Source: Syntrophomonadaceae bacterium (lineage in GTDB: Bacteria; Bacillota; Syntrophomonadia; Syntrophomonadales; Syntrophomonadaceae). Taken from it: a stretch of 27,816 nt of DNA. The position numbers and the translations under genes were made by a program. The stretch is from positions 1 through 27,816 of the forward strand of contig JAQVWB010000003.1 of NCBI GenBank assembly GCA_028698695.1. Direction: 5' to 3'. Positions 14,895 to 23,171 of this stretch are shown one piece after another; the first letter of the stretch is position 1, and the number at the start of each line of letters is the position of its first letter. A model generated the notes under the pieces. It was given only the letters and a program-made list of their open reading frames with translations. It had not been told where the DNA came from and ran no database searches.

Positions 14895-16610
14895 TTAGGG
14901 ATTCTGCTGATAAACATCAACCAGGCTGTATACTTCTTCATTCAAAACTTTTGCAAATTCGGCATCATTTGGGATCGGTCTTCTGATCATCTTTTGAATT
15001 TTCTCAACCTGAGCATCAGTATTAAGCGGTTTGCCGTAAAGATCAACTGCAAAGGCTGAAAAATCTCTTATAAAGACATCAAACATCTGATTCATGATCT
15101 CATCGCTTACTCCCTCCATGCGGGCGCTTTCAATAATAAGCTGACCATAAGCCACCATGGTAAAGAGTTCACCAACAGCTAACAGATAATCGAAATCTTT
15201 CATTTGCTCACTCAGGCCCTCACCTGAAACCACCAGGTATTCTTTATAAGCTTCAATTTGCTCCATAAATACCTGTACATTCGGCAGATGTGCCAAAGTC
15301 TTGTAAGCAATATTATAGTCATGGAACTTGGTTTTGGCATAACCTCTGGTGCGACCCTGATTGAACATAAAGTCCTCATTACGGTTATCCGTTATTCTTC
15401 CGACTTCTTCGAATTCAGCCGGCATAAACATATAACTGGGAATAAGTTTGGCAATAAGAGCCATATTCACATGGCGGGTACCTTCCAGTTTGGGATATCC
15501 TCTCAGTTCGGTTACCGCCTGCTCAAAATACATGTCTTTTTCAAAACCTTTGGCGGCAATAATATCCCAGAGAAGTTCATGAACGACCTCTCCCTGAATG
15601 GAAACCTTCATTTTCATAATCGGATTATACAGCAGATATCGCTTGTCATTTTGATTGGCAATCCTCATATAATCAGTAGCTCTGAGTCCGAAGAGTTTCA
15701 TGCCCATAATTCTGAGCCAGGCATCACAGAACAATCTTTTTACATGGGCAAAATCAGTAACTTTTCCACCGTAAAGCTCTCTATGATAAGCATGATTAAT
15801 TGCTTCGTAGAATGAATGGGTAACAATACCGGTTGAACCTGAACCAATATTAAACTTGCAGATATTTATAGTATTAAGCATATCATCCCAGGCTTTGGAA
15901 CCTCTTGATAAAATGTCAGCTTCAGTAATCGGATAATCATGCAGGACAAATTCAGCTACATACTGCTGATTATAATTAACAATGTTTTTTACACACTCAT
16001 AATTGGGGTGATTGGAATCAACCGCAAAGAATACATAATCATCTGTATCGGCAAACTTGCCAAATACTGTTACGGTACTGGCTACATTACCATTACCAAT
16101 GTAATACTTTCTGCCGTTGGCCAGATAAGTACCATCACCCTGGGGATAAAGCTTCATTTCGGATGAGTAGATGTCCGCGCCATGTTCCTGTTCAGACAGA
16201 CCAAAAGCACAAAAAGCGTTGTCTTTTAATTTTCTGGCAGCCTTATGTTTGGCCTCTTCATTGTCTCCCAGCAGTACCGGGTCCAGACCCAAAGTCGATA
16301 CATGATATACATACCAGTAGGCAGCCCCATAAAATCCGGTTATTTCAGAGAATTCATACATCCGATAAGTGCTGTAATACTGATCGGGATCAGAACCGTA
16401 ACCTTTGGGCAGGAAAAGGGTTTCAAAGATTCCTTCTTCGGTTACAAACTGTTGAAAATCTTCGCAAAACTCCTTGGAATGATAATCTGCTTTTAACTTT
16501 TCAGCACCCTTGTCTTCAAACCATTGAATGGTCTTTAGCATGATTTCTTTTGATCTTTCATCAGGATAGTTTCTGTCTTTGTACTTTTTGGGGTTAAATA
16601 GCAAACTCAT
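14895..16610 (-). CDS. Acyl-CoA dehydrogenase family protein (571 residues)
   Basis: FAD-dependent oxidation of an acyl-CoA to enoyl-CoA, the first step of beta-oxidation. The FAD/substrate motif of the middle domain is FGLSEQEHGADI (about 136-147), followed by NGRKYYIGNG. The C-terminal helical domain has YPKLEGTRHVN, where E376 is the likely catalytic base. At 571 residues it is much longer than the roughly 380-residue short-chain enzymes, with an added C-terminal helical region (about 430-571). It is clearly different from the other acyl-CoA dehydrogenase at 26059. Start ATG follows AAGGAGG. It is a single-gene unit with an operator-like palindrome in its leader. The substrate cannot be deduced. 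Confidence 0.9.
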   Translation of the reverse strand: MSLLFNPKKYKDRNYPDERSKEIMLKTIQWFEDKGAEKLKADYHSKEFCEDFQQFVTEEGIFETLFLPKGYGSDPDQYYSTYRMYEFSEITGFYGAAYWYVYHVSTLGLDPVLLGDNEEAKHKAARKLKDNAFCAFGLSEQEHGADIYSSEMKLYPQGDGTYLANGRKYYIGNGNVASTVTVFGKFADTDDYVFFAVDSNHPNYECVKNIVNYNQQYVAEFVLHDYPITEADILSRGSKAWDDMLNTINICKFNIGSGSTGIVTHSFYEAINHAYHRELYGGKVTDFAHVKRLFCDAWLRIMGMKLFGLRATDYMRIANQNDKRYLLYNPIMKMKVSIQGEVVHELLWDIIAAKGFEKDMYFEQAVTELRGYPKLEGTRHVNMALIAKLIPSYMFMPAEFEEVGRITDNRNEDFMFNQGRTRGYAKTKFHDYNIAYKTLAHLPNVQVFMEQIEAYKEYLVVSGEGLSEQMKDFDYLLAVGELFTMVAYGQLIIESARMEGVSDEIMNQMFDVFIRDFSAFAVDLYGKPLNTDAQVEKIQKMIRRPIPNDAEFAKVLNEEVYSLVDVYQQNP

Positions 16611-16633
16611 TAAAAAACCTCCTTAATTTAACC

Positions 16634-16651
16634 TAAGTGTGACAACACTTA
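16634..16651. promoter_or_regulatory. Operator-like palindrome before the acyl-CoA dehydrogenase
   Basis: Perfect 7-base arms TAAGTGT and ACACTTA around GACA, just upstream of the ribosome site at about 16620. A TATAAT lies about 40 bases further upstream, placing the palindrome downstream of the probable start of transcription, where a repressor could block it. Confidence 0.5.
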
Positions 16652-16780
16652 ATTTTTATTTTCATGGGGACAAATATTGTATATATATTATAGCAGGAAA
16701 ATATTATTTATCATTAGTAATTTTAATGTGCGTATAATTGTTTTAAATGCAAATTTCTCCCGAGCAAAAAGCATTGAGGC

Positions 16781-16816
16781 AAAATAAAAGGGGATTGCAA
16801 ATTAAACTGCAATCCC
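16781..16816 (-). terminator. Terminator after the enoyl-CoA hydratase/isomerase gene
   Basis: Minus-strand GGGATTGCA and TGCAATCCC form a 9-pair stem around 8 bases, followed by CTTTTATTTTG. Confidence 0.9.
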
Positions 16817-16826
16817 GTCACTGATT

Positions 16827-17585
16827 TTAAGTAAGAGGTGTAAACATAAAAATCGGCGATCTTCCTTCTTTAACTGCTTCCGGTTTATAATCATAATACT
16901 GAGGATCCTCATTCTCCATTTTGTCCAGAATGTGCTTGTAGGTTCGCCTTTTCATCTCTGCCAGCGTCGTTCTGGATTTATTGAATTTCCTTGCAAAAGC
17001 TATCGCTTCTTCCACGGTTTTTTCTCCGTCTTCACACGCTTTAATTATCACCCCATGTTTTTCCAATTCCGTCGCCAGCATTCTTTCTCCCGACCATTTC
17101 ATTCTTAAGAACAGATGATAAGGCATAATACGTCTCATCCACTCAATCATCGAAGGAGAAAACTGAATACCCAAATCAACTTCCGGAAAACAGAAATAGC
17201 CCCGATCCGCTCTCATAAATCTGAAGTCACAGGCACCCGCCAGCATGGCTCCGTTGCCAAAAGCATGTCCATTAATGGCTGCGATAGTAGGAACCGGAGA
17301 CATAAGCATGGCAGTGAATACTTCACCGTTCCGATAAAGCCATTTACTAATGCCGGGGAAATCATTATCCGTCTGGGATTTAATCATCCATTCCAGGTCA
17401 ACTCCCAAACAAAAATTTTTAGGATCACTGGAAGTAAGTACTATAGCCTTAATATCATTGTCAGCCAGGATTTCATCATACACTGACAACATGGCTTCCG
17501 CCCATTCGGGGTTATGACGGTTTTCTCCGTTGTTCATGATCAATATTGCAACCGTATCATCTTTTTTCCATTCTACAATAGCCAT
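16827..17585 (-). CDS. Enoyl-CoA hydratase/isomerase family protein
   Basis: Crotonase-fold enzyme acting on enoyl-CoA, 252 residues. The oxyanion-hole segments are FCLGVDLEWM (about 58-67) and AAINGHAFGNGAMLAGACDF (about 102-121). E135 in FPEVDLGI is the catalytic acid expected for a delta3,delta2-enoyl-CoA isomerase. The position of the second hydratase glutamate is not matched, and the region MRADRGYFCFPEVDLGI resembles eukaryotic peroxisomal isomerases. I therefore favour isomerase over hydratase, which would help degrade unsaturated acids. It has its own terminator, so it is transcribed apart from the dehydrogenase downstream. GGAGG precedes the ATG. Confidence 0.85.
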   Translation of the reverse strand: MAIVEWKKDDTVAILIMNNGENRHNPEWAEAMLSVYDEILADNDIKAIVLTSSDPKNFCLGVDLEWMIKSQTDNDFPGISKWLYRNGEVFTAMLMSPVPTIAAINGHAFGNGAMLAGACDFRFMRADRGYFCFPEVDLGIQFSPSMIEWMRRIMPYHLFLRMKWSGERMLATELEKHGVIIKACEDGEKTVEEAIAFARKFNKSRTTLAEMKRRTYKHILDKMENEDPQYYDYKPEAVKEGRSPIFMFTPLT

Positions 17586-17769
17586 TTTTTACCTCCTTGT
17601 TTTTTAAAATTATTTCAAAGCCTACGCGCTTTCCAGAATTAATTAACTTCCTTATTATAATTTATTGCAGCTTCTACATAATAGCAATAGCCAATATTGT
17701 ATTATCTACTTCTGTAATACATATTTTCGTAGCATTTGTCTGTGCATAGAGCTTTTCAACTCTTTAATT

Positions 17770-19383
17770 CTAAATATCAGAACCTATCTCATTTAGTAAA
17801 CTGATATACAAAAGGAGCTCCTCCCGGGAAGCAACATTTAACTTCATATAAATTCGTTTATTATGGGTTTTAATCGTGTTTATGCTAAGGCAAAGTATTT
17901 CAGCAATCTCTTTGGCAGTATGCCCTTTTACATAGAGGTCAAAAACTGCCCGTTCTGCAGGAGATAAATTTTGGGTGTTTTCCAGAAATTTATCCAGAAT
18001 CGAGATTGAAAGGTTCTCCTGACTGGCTTTTTCGTATAACTCTTCATTATGCGCTGCCAGAAAATCAATTAAATCATCTATCTCGGCGATCCTGGTTCTG
18101 GGGGCTTCACTCAAGTCTGTAGATCTTATTATATCCAGTCCCTCAGTAATCGGCTTAAGGAATCTTCTGCTCAAAACAAAAGATAATATTATTCCTAAGA
18201 TGACCAGTATCATTAATAAAGAAATTAGTATTAGATTTAATCTGGTAATGGAATTAACAATATCCTCTTCGGGAACTAAAATAGCAACCGCCCACTTTTC
18301 ATCACTGAAAGCTGAGCCCTTAGGATATAAGTGTGCCAGTTTATGAATACCCAAAAATGAATTGTCCTGATTTCTATAGGAGTAAAACGCCCGGCGGTTT
18401 TCTGAAATCTTAAGAGTATCATCGCCTTTAGATATGATTCTGGCTGAATAGCCACCTGCAACCATTGATTTATTGAGCTCTATACTTTCAGTTACAGGCG
18501 AAAGCATACAGAATAAACGATTAAAAGTATTATTATTGGGCATATGAGACAGTTTAAAAAGCATGGTACTTATTTCAAATCCGCATACACCATAGATATT
18601 GCCCCGGGAATCAATCAGCGGAACCGAGCAAAGCATAACTTCCTCGCTGGTATCCGGCAGTGTAAAGACAGTACTCCAATAATACAGACGCGATAATGGC
18701 AGTTTATGGTTTGCATGGGCAGCACTGATTGGGCGGTGATAATACGGAGCATCACTTACATCAAACTCCATCTTCCATTGCGTATGCAAGGATAATGAAT
18801 TCTTGCGACTTATACCTGGCATACCACGCAATATAATAATGTTCGGAGCAGAGTTGCTAATAATATTGGGCTCCATATTCTTAATATATAACCCGGCCCT
18901 GGAGTTCTTTGCGTTATCAAGAGCTGGATTAATAGTAGCATTCAAAATAAAAAATACACCACTGCTTTTGGAACGCTGTAAAAAAAATAATGACCGGTCA
19001 AATTCGTTTGATATAAGCTCTTCGAGCATCTCGGGATGGTCTTGCAGATTCGATAAGGGGATTCCCAATTTATGAGCTTCCTCTTCAATGCTTCCGGATA
19101 ACTCCCTGGAAAATTCTATGGCCTGTATGGACAATTCTCCATATTGTTTGGTAATTCCCTGCTCAGCGTGAAGAAGTTCATTTTCAATCATATGCTCACT
19201 TTCGGATAAACCTGCAGTGAAGGTTCCGGTAATGAAAAGGATGACTACTACTCCCAAAACAATAGTCAGCACCAGCACCAGCAAAAACAGAAAGAGCCTG
19301 AGATTCATAGGTACAGCTTCTGTACCTGTTTTCCTGATTTCTTGTTTAATTAGGTCAATCTTCTTCATCAGTATATTGTTCAA
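17770..19383 (-). CDS. Membrane-anchored LuxR-type transcriptional regulator with an extracellular sensor
   Basis: 537 residues. Layout: short cytoplasmic N-terminus, membrane segment about 29-51, extracellular region about 52-380, second membrane segment about 383-404, a HAMP-like linker (about 405-450) and a LuxR/GerE helix-turn-helix (about 470-530: LSPAERAVFDLYVKGHTAKEIAEILCLS is cut here to its core AKEIAEILCLSINTIKTH). The extracellular part looks like a dCache-type sensor (CSVPLIDSRGNIYGVCGFEI, then WAVAILVPEEDI before the membrane). There is no receiver or kinase domain, so it is a one-component receptor that would bind DNA from the membrane. The start is TTG at 19383 after AGAGG; ATG 19368 is possible. 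It begins 17 bases after the solute-binding protein gene and is surely co-transcribed with it. Confidence 0.85.
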   Translation of the reverse strand: MNNILMKKIDLIKQEIRKTGTEAVPMNLRLFLFLLVLVLTIVLGVVVILFITGTFTAGLSESEHMIENELLHAEQGITKQYGELSIQAIEFSRELSGSIEEEAHKLGIPLSNLQDHPEMLEELISNEFDRSLFFLQRSKSSGVFFILNATINPALDNAKNSRAGLYIKNMEPNIISNSAPNIIILRGMPGISRKNSLSLHTQWKMEFDVSDAPYYHRPISAAHANHKLPLSRLYYWSTVFTLPDTSEEVMLCSVPLIDSRGNIYGVCGFEISTMLFKLSHMPNNNTFNRLFCMLSPVTESIELNKSMVAGGYSARIISKGDDTLKISENRRAFYSYRNQDNSFLGIHKLAHLYPKGSAFSDEKWAVAILVPEEDIVNSITRLNLILISLLMILVILGIILSFVLSRRFLKPITEGLDIIRSTDLSEAPRTRIAEIDDLIDFLAAHNEELYEKASQENLSISILDKFLENTQNLSPAERAVFDLYVKGHTAKEIAEILCLSINTIKTHNKRIYMKLNVASREELLLYISLLNEIGSDI

Positions 19384-19400
19384 TTTATAATAGCCTCTGA

Positions 19401-20783
19401 TTACTTATTAATAAAATCCTGGTATTTCCCGTTTGATGCCGCCTCATAAGCTGCAGCAGAATCACTGTCATTTACAAGGTCAATATACGTATTTCTGGAC
19501 TCGGCAACGGTATCCTTTAAGTGTTTTTCATATTCAATTTGCAGTTCATCCATACCATCAAACAGCGGTGGTATATAAAACTGGTATTCCTTTTGCATTA
19601 TCCTGGAGGTCTGAAGAAGCTTTTTAATATTATCATCTGAGATATTCTTTATTTCCTGAGACATTATCTCACCAAAGGCTTCCTCTGTTACCGGAAGATA
19701 ACCGGTAGATGAAACAAAGCGAAGATTATTTTCCGGACTGGTAAACCATTTCAGAAAAATACCGGCCAAATACTCTTTTTCTTTGGTTGACTTTATTACA
19801 CACATACCCGCGCCTCGTTGTACTGCTACTTTTTTCCCGCCTGCAAATACAGGGTATGGTAAAATGTCAAGCTCTGCCGGTTCAGAGGTATTATCTGCGT
19901 AAGTAACTGTCGGAGAAAAAAATGATACTCCAGCAGTGGAACCGGTTGAACAGATAATATCTCCAGTTTTAGCCAGATCAGTGGCATAGCCGTCAAAAAC
20001 AGCTACCTGTCCTAAAACAGCAGGTTTATGGTAACACTCCCACACTTTGGAAAACTTTGGGGATGTGAAGTTAATGCTATCATTTTTAATGAATTCATCA
20101 CCTAACTGCTTATAGGCAACCATTGAATAATTAAAGACTGAATCGGGCATAAAAAACATCTTACCGTCATTGGCCGTATGCGGCGTTTGTTTATCTGTCC
20201 AATCATAATATAGTTCCGCAGTTCTGATAATACCTTCAAAGGTTAGTAAATCCTCTATCCTGACGCCTGTGTCACTGGCAAATCTGTCAAATATGGTTCT
20301 GTTTACAAACAGAACTTCTGTTGACTTGGCAGTGGGAAACACATAAAGATGCTCTCCCAATAACCTGCCTTCTTGCAAAAATTCAGGTATGTAAGCGGAA
20401 AGTTCCTGTGAGGAAAATTGTTCATTCAGGTCAGCAAGCAGTCCTTTTTCTGCGAGTATAAGAGCGGTTTTGGGATAAGCAGTGGTTATATCAGGAAGGA
20501 TAGGTGCTCCGGGGTCACCATTGGCTGCCATAAGCAGTTTTTCATGAAGGGTGGCACTGCCGGAAATAGAGGTAACATTAATAATAATACCCTTGTCTGC
20601 AGCTACAGTTTCATTGAATTCATCAACCATATCATCCATGGTGTCTTTTAACTGTCCACCATAATTATGCCATAATGTAAGGGTTTGGGGATTTTTTGAG
20701 TTTGCTTTTATCGCATCACAACCTGTAATGACTGGAATAAACATTATTATCAAGATTATGCAGGCCAAACTTTTCTTATTCAA
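19401..20783 (-). CDS. Extracellular solute-binding lipoprotein (family 1), orphan
   Basis: 460 residues. A lipoprotein signal peptide ends in the lipobox ITGC with Cys22 as the lipidated residue. The mature part is a family 1 (sugar/maltose type) binding protein: LTLWHNYGG near the N-terminus, DITTAYPKTALILAEKGLLADLNE, a central hinge region, and AGIFLKWFTSPENNLRFVSSTGYLPV near the C-terminus. Many ABC uptake systems use such proteins, but no permease or ATPase gene adjoins it; the next gene is a membrane LuxR-type receptor. It may therefore present a ligand to that receptor rather than feed a transporter (inference). The start is TTG at 20783, 8 bases after AGGAG. Fold assignment is sound; the ligand is unknown. 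Confidence 0.88.
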   Translation of the reverse strand: MNKKSLACIILIIMFIPVITGCDAIKANSKNPQTLTLWHNYGGQLKDTMDDMVDEFNETVAADKGIIINVTSISGSATLHEKLLMAANGDPGAPILPDITTAYPKTALILAEKGLLADLNEQFSSQELSAYIPEFLQEGRLLGEHLYVFPTAKSTEVLFVNRTIFDRFASDTGVRIEDLLTFEGIIRTAELYYDWTDKQTPHTANDGKMFFMPDSVFNYSMVAYKQLGDEFIKNDSINFTSPKFSKVWECYHKPAVLGQVAVFDGYATDLAKTGDIICSTGSTAGVSFFSPTVTYADNTSEPAELDILPYPVFAGGKKVAVQRGAGMCVIKSTKEKEYLAGIFLKWFTSPENNLRFVSSTGYLPVTEEAFGEIMSQEIKNISDDNIKKLLQTSRIMQKEYQFYIPPLFDGMDELQIEYEKHLKDTVAESRNTYIDLVNDSDSAAAYEAASNGKYQDFINK

Positions 20784-20901
20784 ATATATCGCTCCTGTCT
20801 CAATGAATATTGTGAAAATAAAATAATGTTTTCTGCCATATTAATACCACTAAATTATAACATTTATTGACTCATACAGGGAGAGTAAACGATATAACCA
20901 T

Positions 20902-20930
20902 ATTATAGCGCCTATTTTCTTAATCACCCT
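20902..20930 (-). promoter_or_regulatory. Putative activator-dependent promoter of the binding-protein/LuxR operon
   Basis: The minus strand has a perfect TATAAT (20902-20907). Seventeen bases upstream the -35 position (20925-20930) reads AGGGTG, a poor match that falls inside the palindrome at 20921-20941. A perfect -10 with no -35 and an overlapping palindrome is the layout of an activator-dependent promoter. A second TATAAT at 20854-20859 is an alternative. Confidence 0.5.
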
Positions 20931-20941
20931 CAGGGTGATTA
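20921..20941. promoter_or_regulatory. Palindromic operator 1
   Basis: Perfect 10-base arms, TAATCACCCT and AGGGTGATTA, around a single C. No T-run follows. It is centred at 20931, about 36 bases upstream of the predicted start of the solute-binding protein transcript. Confidence 0.65.
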
Positions 20942-20957
20942 GCATATTTTGGAGCAG

Positions 20958-20976
20958 ATTCACCCCTGGAGTGATT
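20958..20976. promoter_or_regulatory. Palindromic operator 2, related to operator 1
   Basis: The core TCACCCCTGGAGTGA (20960-20974) keeps the TCACC and GTGA half-sites of operator 1, with one mismatched pair inside. Centre-to-centre distance to operator 1 is 36 bases. Confidence 0.5.
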
Positions 20977-21041
20977 ACATTTAATATTGGACCTCTTAAA
21001 ATCATAATTATTAAGTAATTATTAATCAGGAGGTATTTTAA

Positions 21042-21401
21042 ATGACTACAGACCCGAACATGAACGAACAAACATTGGAGGACAGAATTCCGGTAATTGA
21101 TCCGGGAGACATTGAACAAAACAAGGCCATGGCCGGACTAGCCTATATAATCTTTTTCCTGCCATTATTAGCCTGCCCGGATTCCCAATTTGGAAGATTC
21201 CATGCCAATCAGGCTTTGTTGCTGCTACTGCTGGGTTTTGGAGGCAGCATCGTTCTAACCATAATCCCTATTATCGGATGGATACTTTTACCGATTTTTG
21301 CACTGGGTGTATTTGTTTTGGCAATTATGGGACTGGTTAACGGATTCAGCGGAAAAGTCAAAGAGCTGCCGTTAATAGGTAAATTTAGACTAATAAAGTA
21401 A
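21042..21401 (+). CDS. DUF4870-like small membrane protein
   Basis: 119 residues, function unknown. A polar N-terminus (about 1-28) is followed by three or four hydrophobic segments: AMAGLAYIIFFLPLL, a segment after FHANQALLLLLLGFG, and IIGWILLPIFALGVFVLAI. The FGRFHANQALLL motif is typical of the DUF4870/Tic20-like family, where the equivalent FH-NQ signature begins the second membrane helix. AGGAGG lies 8 bases before the ATG. It is transcribed divergently from the solute-binding protein gene, sharing a 258-base intergenic region with two palindromes, so common regulation is possible. Confidence 0.75.
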   Translation: MTTDPNMNEQTLEDRIPVIDPGDIEQNKAMAGLAYIIFFLPLLACPDSQFGRFHANQALLLLLLGFGGSIVLTIIPIIGWILLPIFALGVFVLAIMGLVNGFSGKVKELPLIGKFRLIK

Positions 21402-21417
21402 TATTATGTAACTTCTT

Positions 21418-21456
21418 CGGGTAACTGAAATCATGATATTAAGAGTCAGTTACCCG
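21418..21456 (+). terminator. Hairpin after the DUF4870-like gene
   Basis: Arms CGGGTAACTGA and TCAGTTACCCG pair perfectly over 11 bases around a 17-base loop, followed by TCTCTTCC. The T-run is poor but the position fits a terminator. Confidence 0.65.
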
Positions 21457-21512
21457 TCTCTTCCATTATCCTCTATAAAATCATTTTAAGAAGAAAGAAG
21501 GATGACAACAAA

Positions 21513-22022
21513 ATGTTTAAAAGACTTACTGTGATTTTACTCACTGTAATAATGATGTTATCTTTAGCTTCCTGTGGTGTAAAAAAAAGTGTTGACGAGA
21601 AAATTGCTGAAAAGGTAACTGAGGGAATTGTCAATAAGGCTACTGGCGGTGAAGCTGATTTGAATATCAAAGACGGTCAATTGACTATGAAAGGCGAGGA
21701 TGGTGAGACGGTAACTTTTGGAGATACCAAATGGCCGGAAGGTCAGGCTGCCGACCTTTTACCCAAGTTTAAAAAAGGCAAAATCATAACAGTTATAAAT
21801 GCAGATAAGGCCTGTATGGTTACGCTGGAAAATGTTGAACCGCAGGATTACAAATATTATGTTGAAGAATTAAAGTCCAAGGGATTCTCAAATGATATCC
21901 AGGAATTCTCCAGCGAGCTAAACGATAATTATAGCGCAAAATCAAATGATTCTACGATAGTTTATGTTCTATATGATTCTGAAAATAAATATGTAACCAT
22001 TAACCTGGAAATCAGCGAGTAG
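21513..22022 (+). CDS. Lipoprotein of unknown function
   Basis: 169 residues. A lipoprotein signal ends in LASC with Cys21 as the lipidated residue. A charged helical stretch (about 24-45) is followed by a small alpha/beta domain (about 65-169): WPEGQAADLLPKF, then DYKYYVEELKSKGF, then alternating strands ending KYVTINLEISE. I do not recognise a named family with certainty. The domain order (proline-containing strand, tyrosine-rich helix, polar strands, terminal strand) resembles the two repeats of the broken gene downstream. AAGGATGA precedes the ATG. Confidence 0.8.
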   Translation: MFKRLTVILLTVIMMLSLASCGVKKSVDEKIAEKVTEGIVNKATGGEADLNIKDGQLTMKGEDGETVTFGDTKWPEGQAADLLPKFKKGKIITVINADKACMVTLENVEPQDYKYYVEELKSKGFSNDIQEFSSELNDNYSAKSNDSTIVYVLYDSENKYVTINLEISE

Positions 22023-22088
22023 GAAATATCATTATAACCAGGTAAAGTAGTTTGATTAATAAAATATTTGAATCAGGAGGAATTCAAT

Positions 22089-23035
22089 ATGCAACAAAAA
22101 AAGCTACTCACTATGTTTTTAGCACTCGTGCTAACCCTCACACTTTTACCGGCATCATAAAGGGTGATACCGCAGGCAACTTCATGCCCAAAGCCACTAC
22201 CAGCGCACAGGAAGCAGCCGGATACGGTATGGCCACACGTGAAGCAGCTGTACTTATGTCAGTAAGAAGTTATGAAAAAGTGCCTTCCATAGAAACTGCC
22301 AGCCCTGTCCCTAATCAGCCATCTTCCGGCAACACAAGCCCCAGCAGTAGTTCTCCCTAGGTTACTGCACCGAAGGGCATTTCACTGCCTGCAGGTTTTG
22401 GAGATATGCCATTTGCCGCTGATGCAGCCTTTGAAACCCTGCCGGGAGCAGGCCCCTCAACTATTTTTTACGGTTCCGGTATGTCTCTGAAGGATTTATT
22501 CTACATGTATGCTGATTATATGAAGGACTCGGAAAATTGTTTTCAAGGCAAACAGGATGATGAGAAATCATTCGATATATCAGGTAATAAACATGGGTAT
22601 AAAATCACTATTATGATATATCTGAGTTTGGGTTCAAAAGTCTCAATCCAAATCGAACCACAAAGCGACGCTTCGGCTTCAGGCAGCATAAGCGGCTCGG
22701 TACCTGCTGCAGCCCCGCAGGAACTGATAATCAAATATCCCGCCAGTTTTGTTAATTTCCCCTTTGCATCAGATGCATCTATTGCTGCAGCATCGGCAAA
22801 TGGCGAAAATGTAACCACACTGTACTGGTCCAACAGTTCTCCGGGAAGCCTGTATAATACTTATTACAGTTTTTTGCAGGGTTCAGAAGACTTCTTTAAT
22901 TACGAAAATATAGATGGGATGTATGGTGTATCCGGAAAAAAACATGGGTATAATGTAGCAATTACCATCATGGATTCCAACTCCGGTCTCTTTACTACCG
23001 AAACAGCCCTTTCCGTCGAAAAGTATGAAGATTAG
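22089..23035 (+). pseudogene. Broken secreted protein with two related C-terminal domains
   Basis: GGAGG precedes ATG 22089, which opens a clean signal peptide (QQKKLLTMFLALVLTLTLLP) but runs into TAA at 22158-22160. Coding character then continues in another frame through a Pro/Ser/Thr-rich linker to an in-frame TAG at 22358-22360, and resumes in that same frame from VTAPKGISLPAGFGDMPF to 23035. The C-terminal part contains two similar domains of about 100 residues: each starts with a Pro-Phe strand, has a Tyr-rich helix (FYMYADYMK; YNTYYSFLQ) and a (G)(N/K)KHGY strand. A frameshift plus a stop most simply means a pseudogene or a sequencing error. The 22406-23035 segment could still be translated from ATG 22406 (GGAG just upstream) but would lack a signal peptide. 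Confidence 0.7.
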
Positions 23036-23171
23036 ACAAGAGATCATTTTAGAGTTTCCAGCGGAGGCATTTTTTCAAGCCGGAAAAACGTTAACGGTAC
23101 CAACATTCTATATGGATACAAAGTCACATTAAATTTTCATGCCAATTACTCTTTTATACGCTGACAGTAGA

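Noticed and set aside
14895..17585. Acyl-CoA dehydrogenase and enoyl-CoA hydratase/isomerase as one operon
   Set aside because: A good terminator at 16781-16816 and a separate leader with palindrome lie between them.
22358..22360. TAG read as pyrrolysine or another recoded residue
   Set aside because: The same gene also has a frameshift, there is no supporting structure after the codon, and nothing else in the window suggests TAG recoding.
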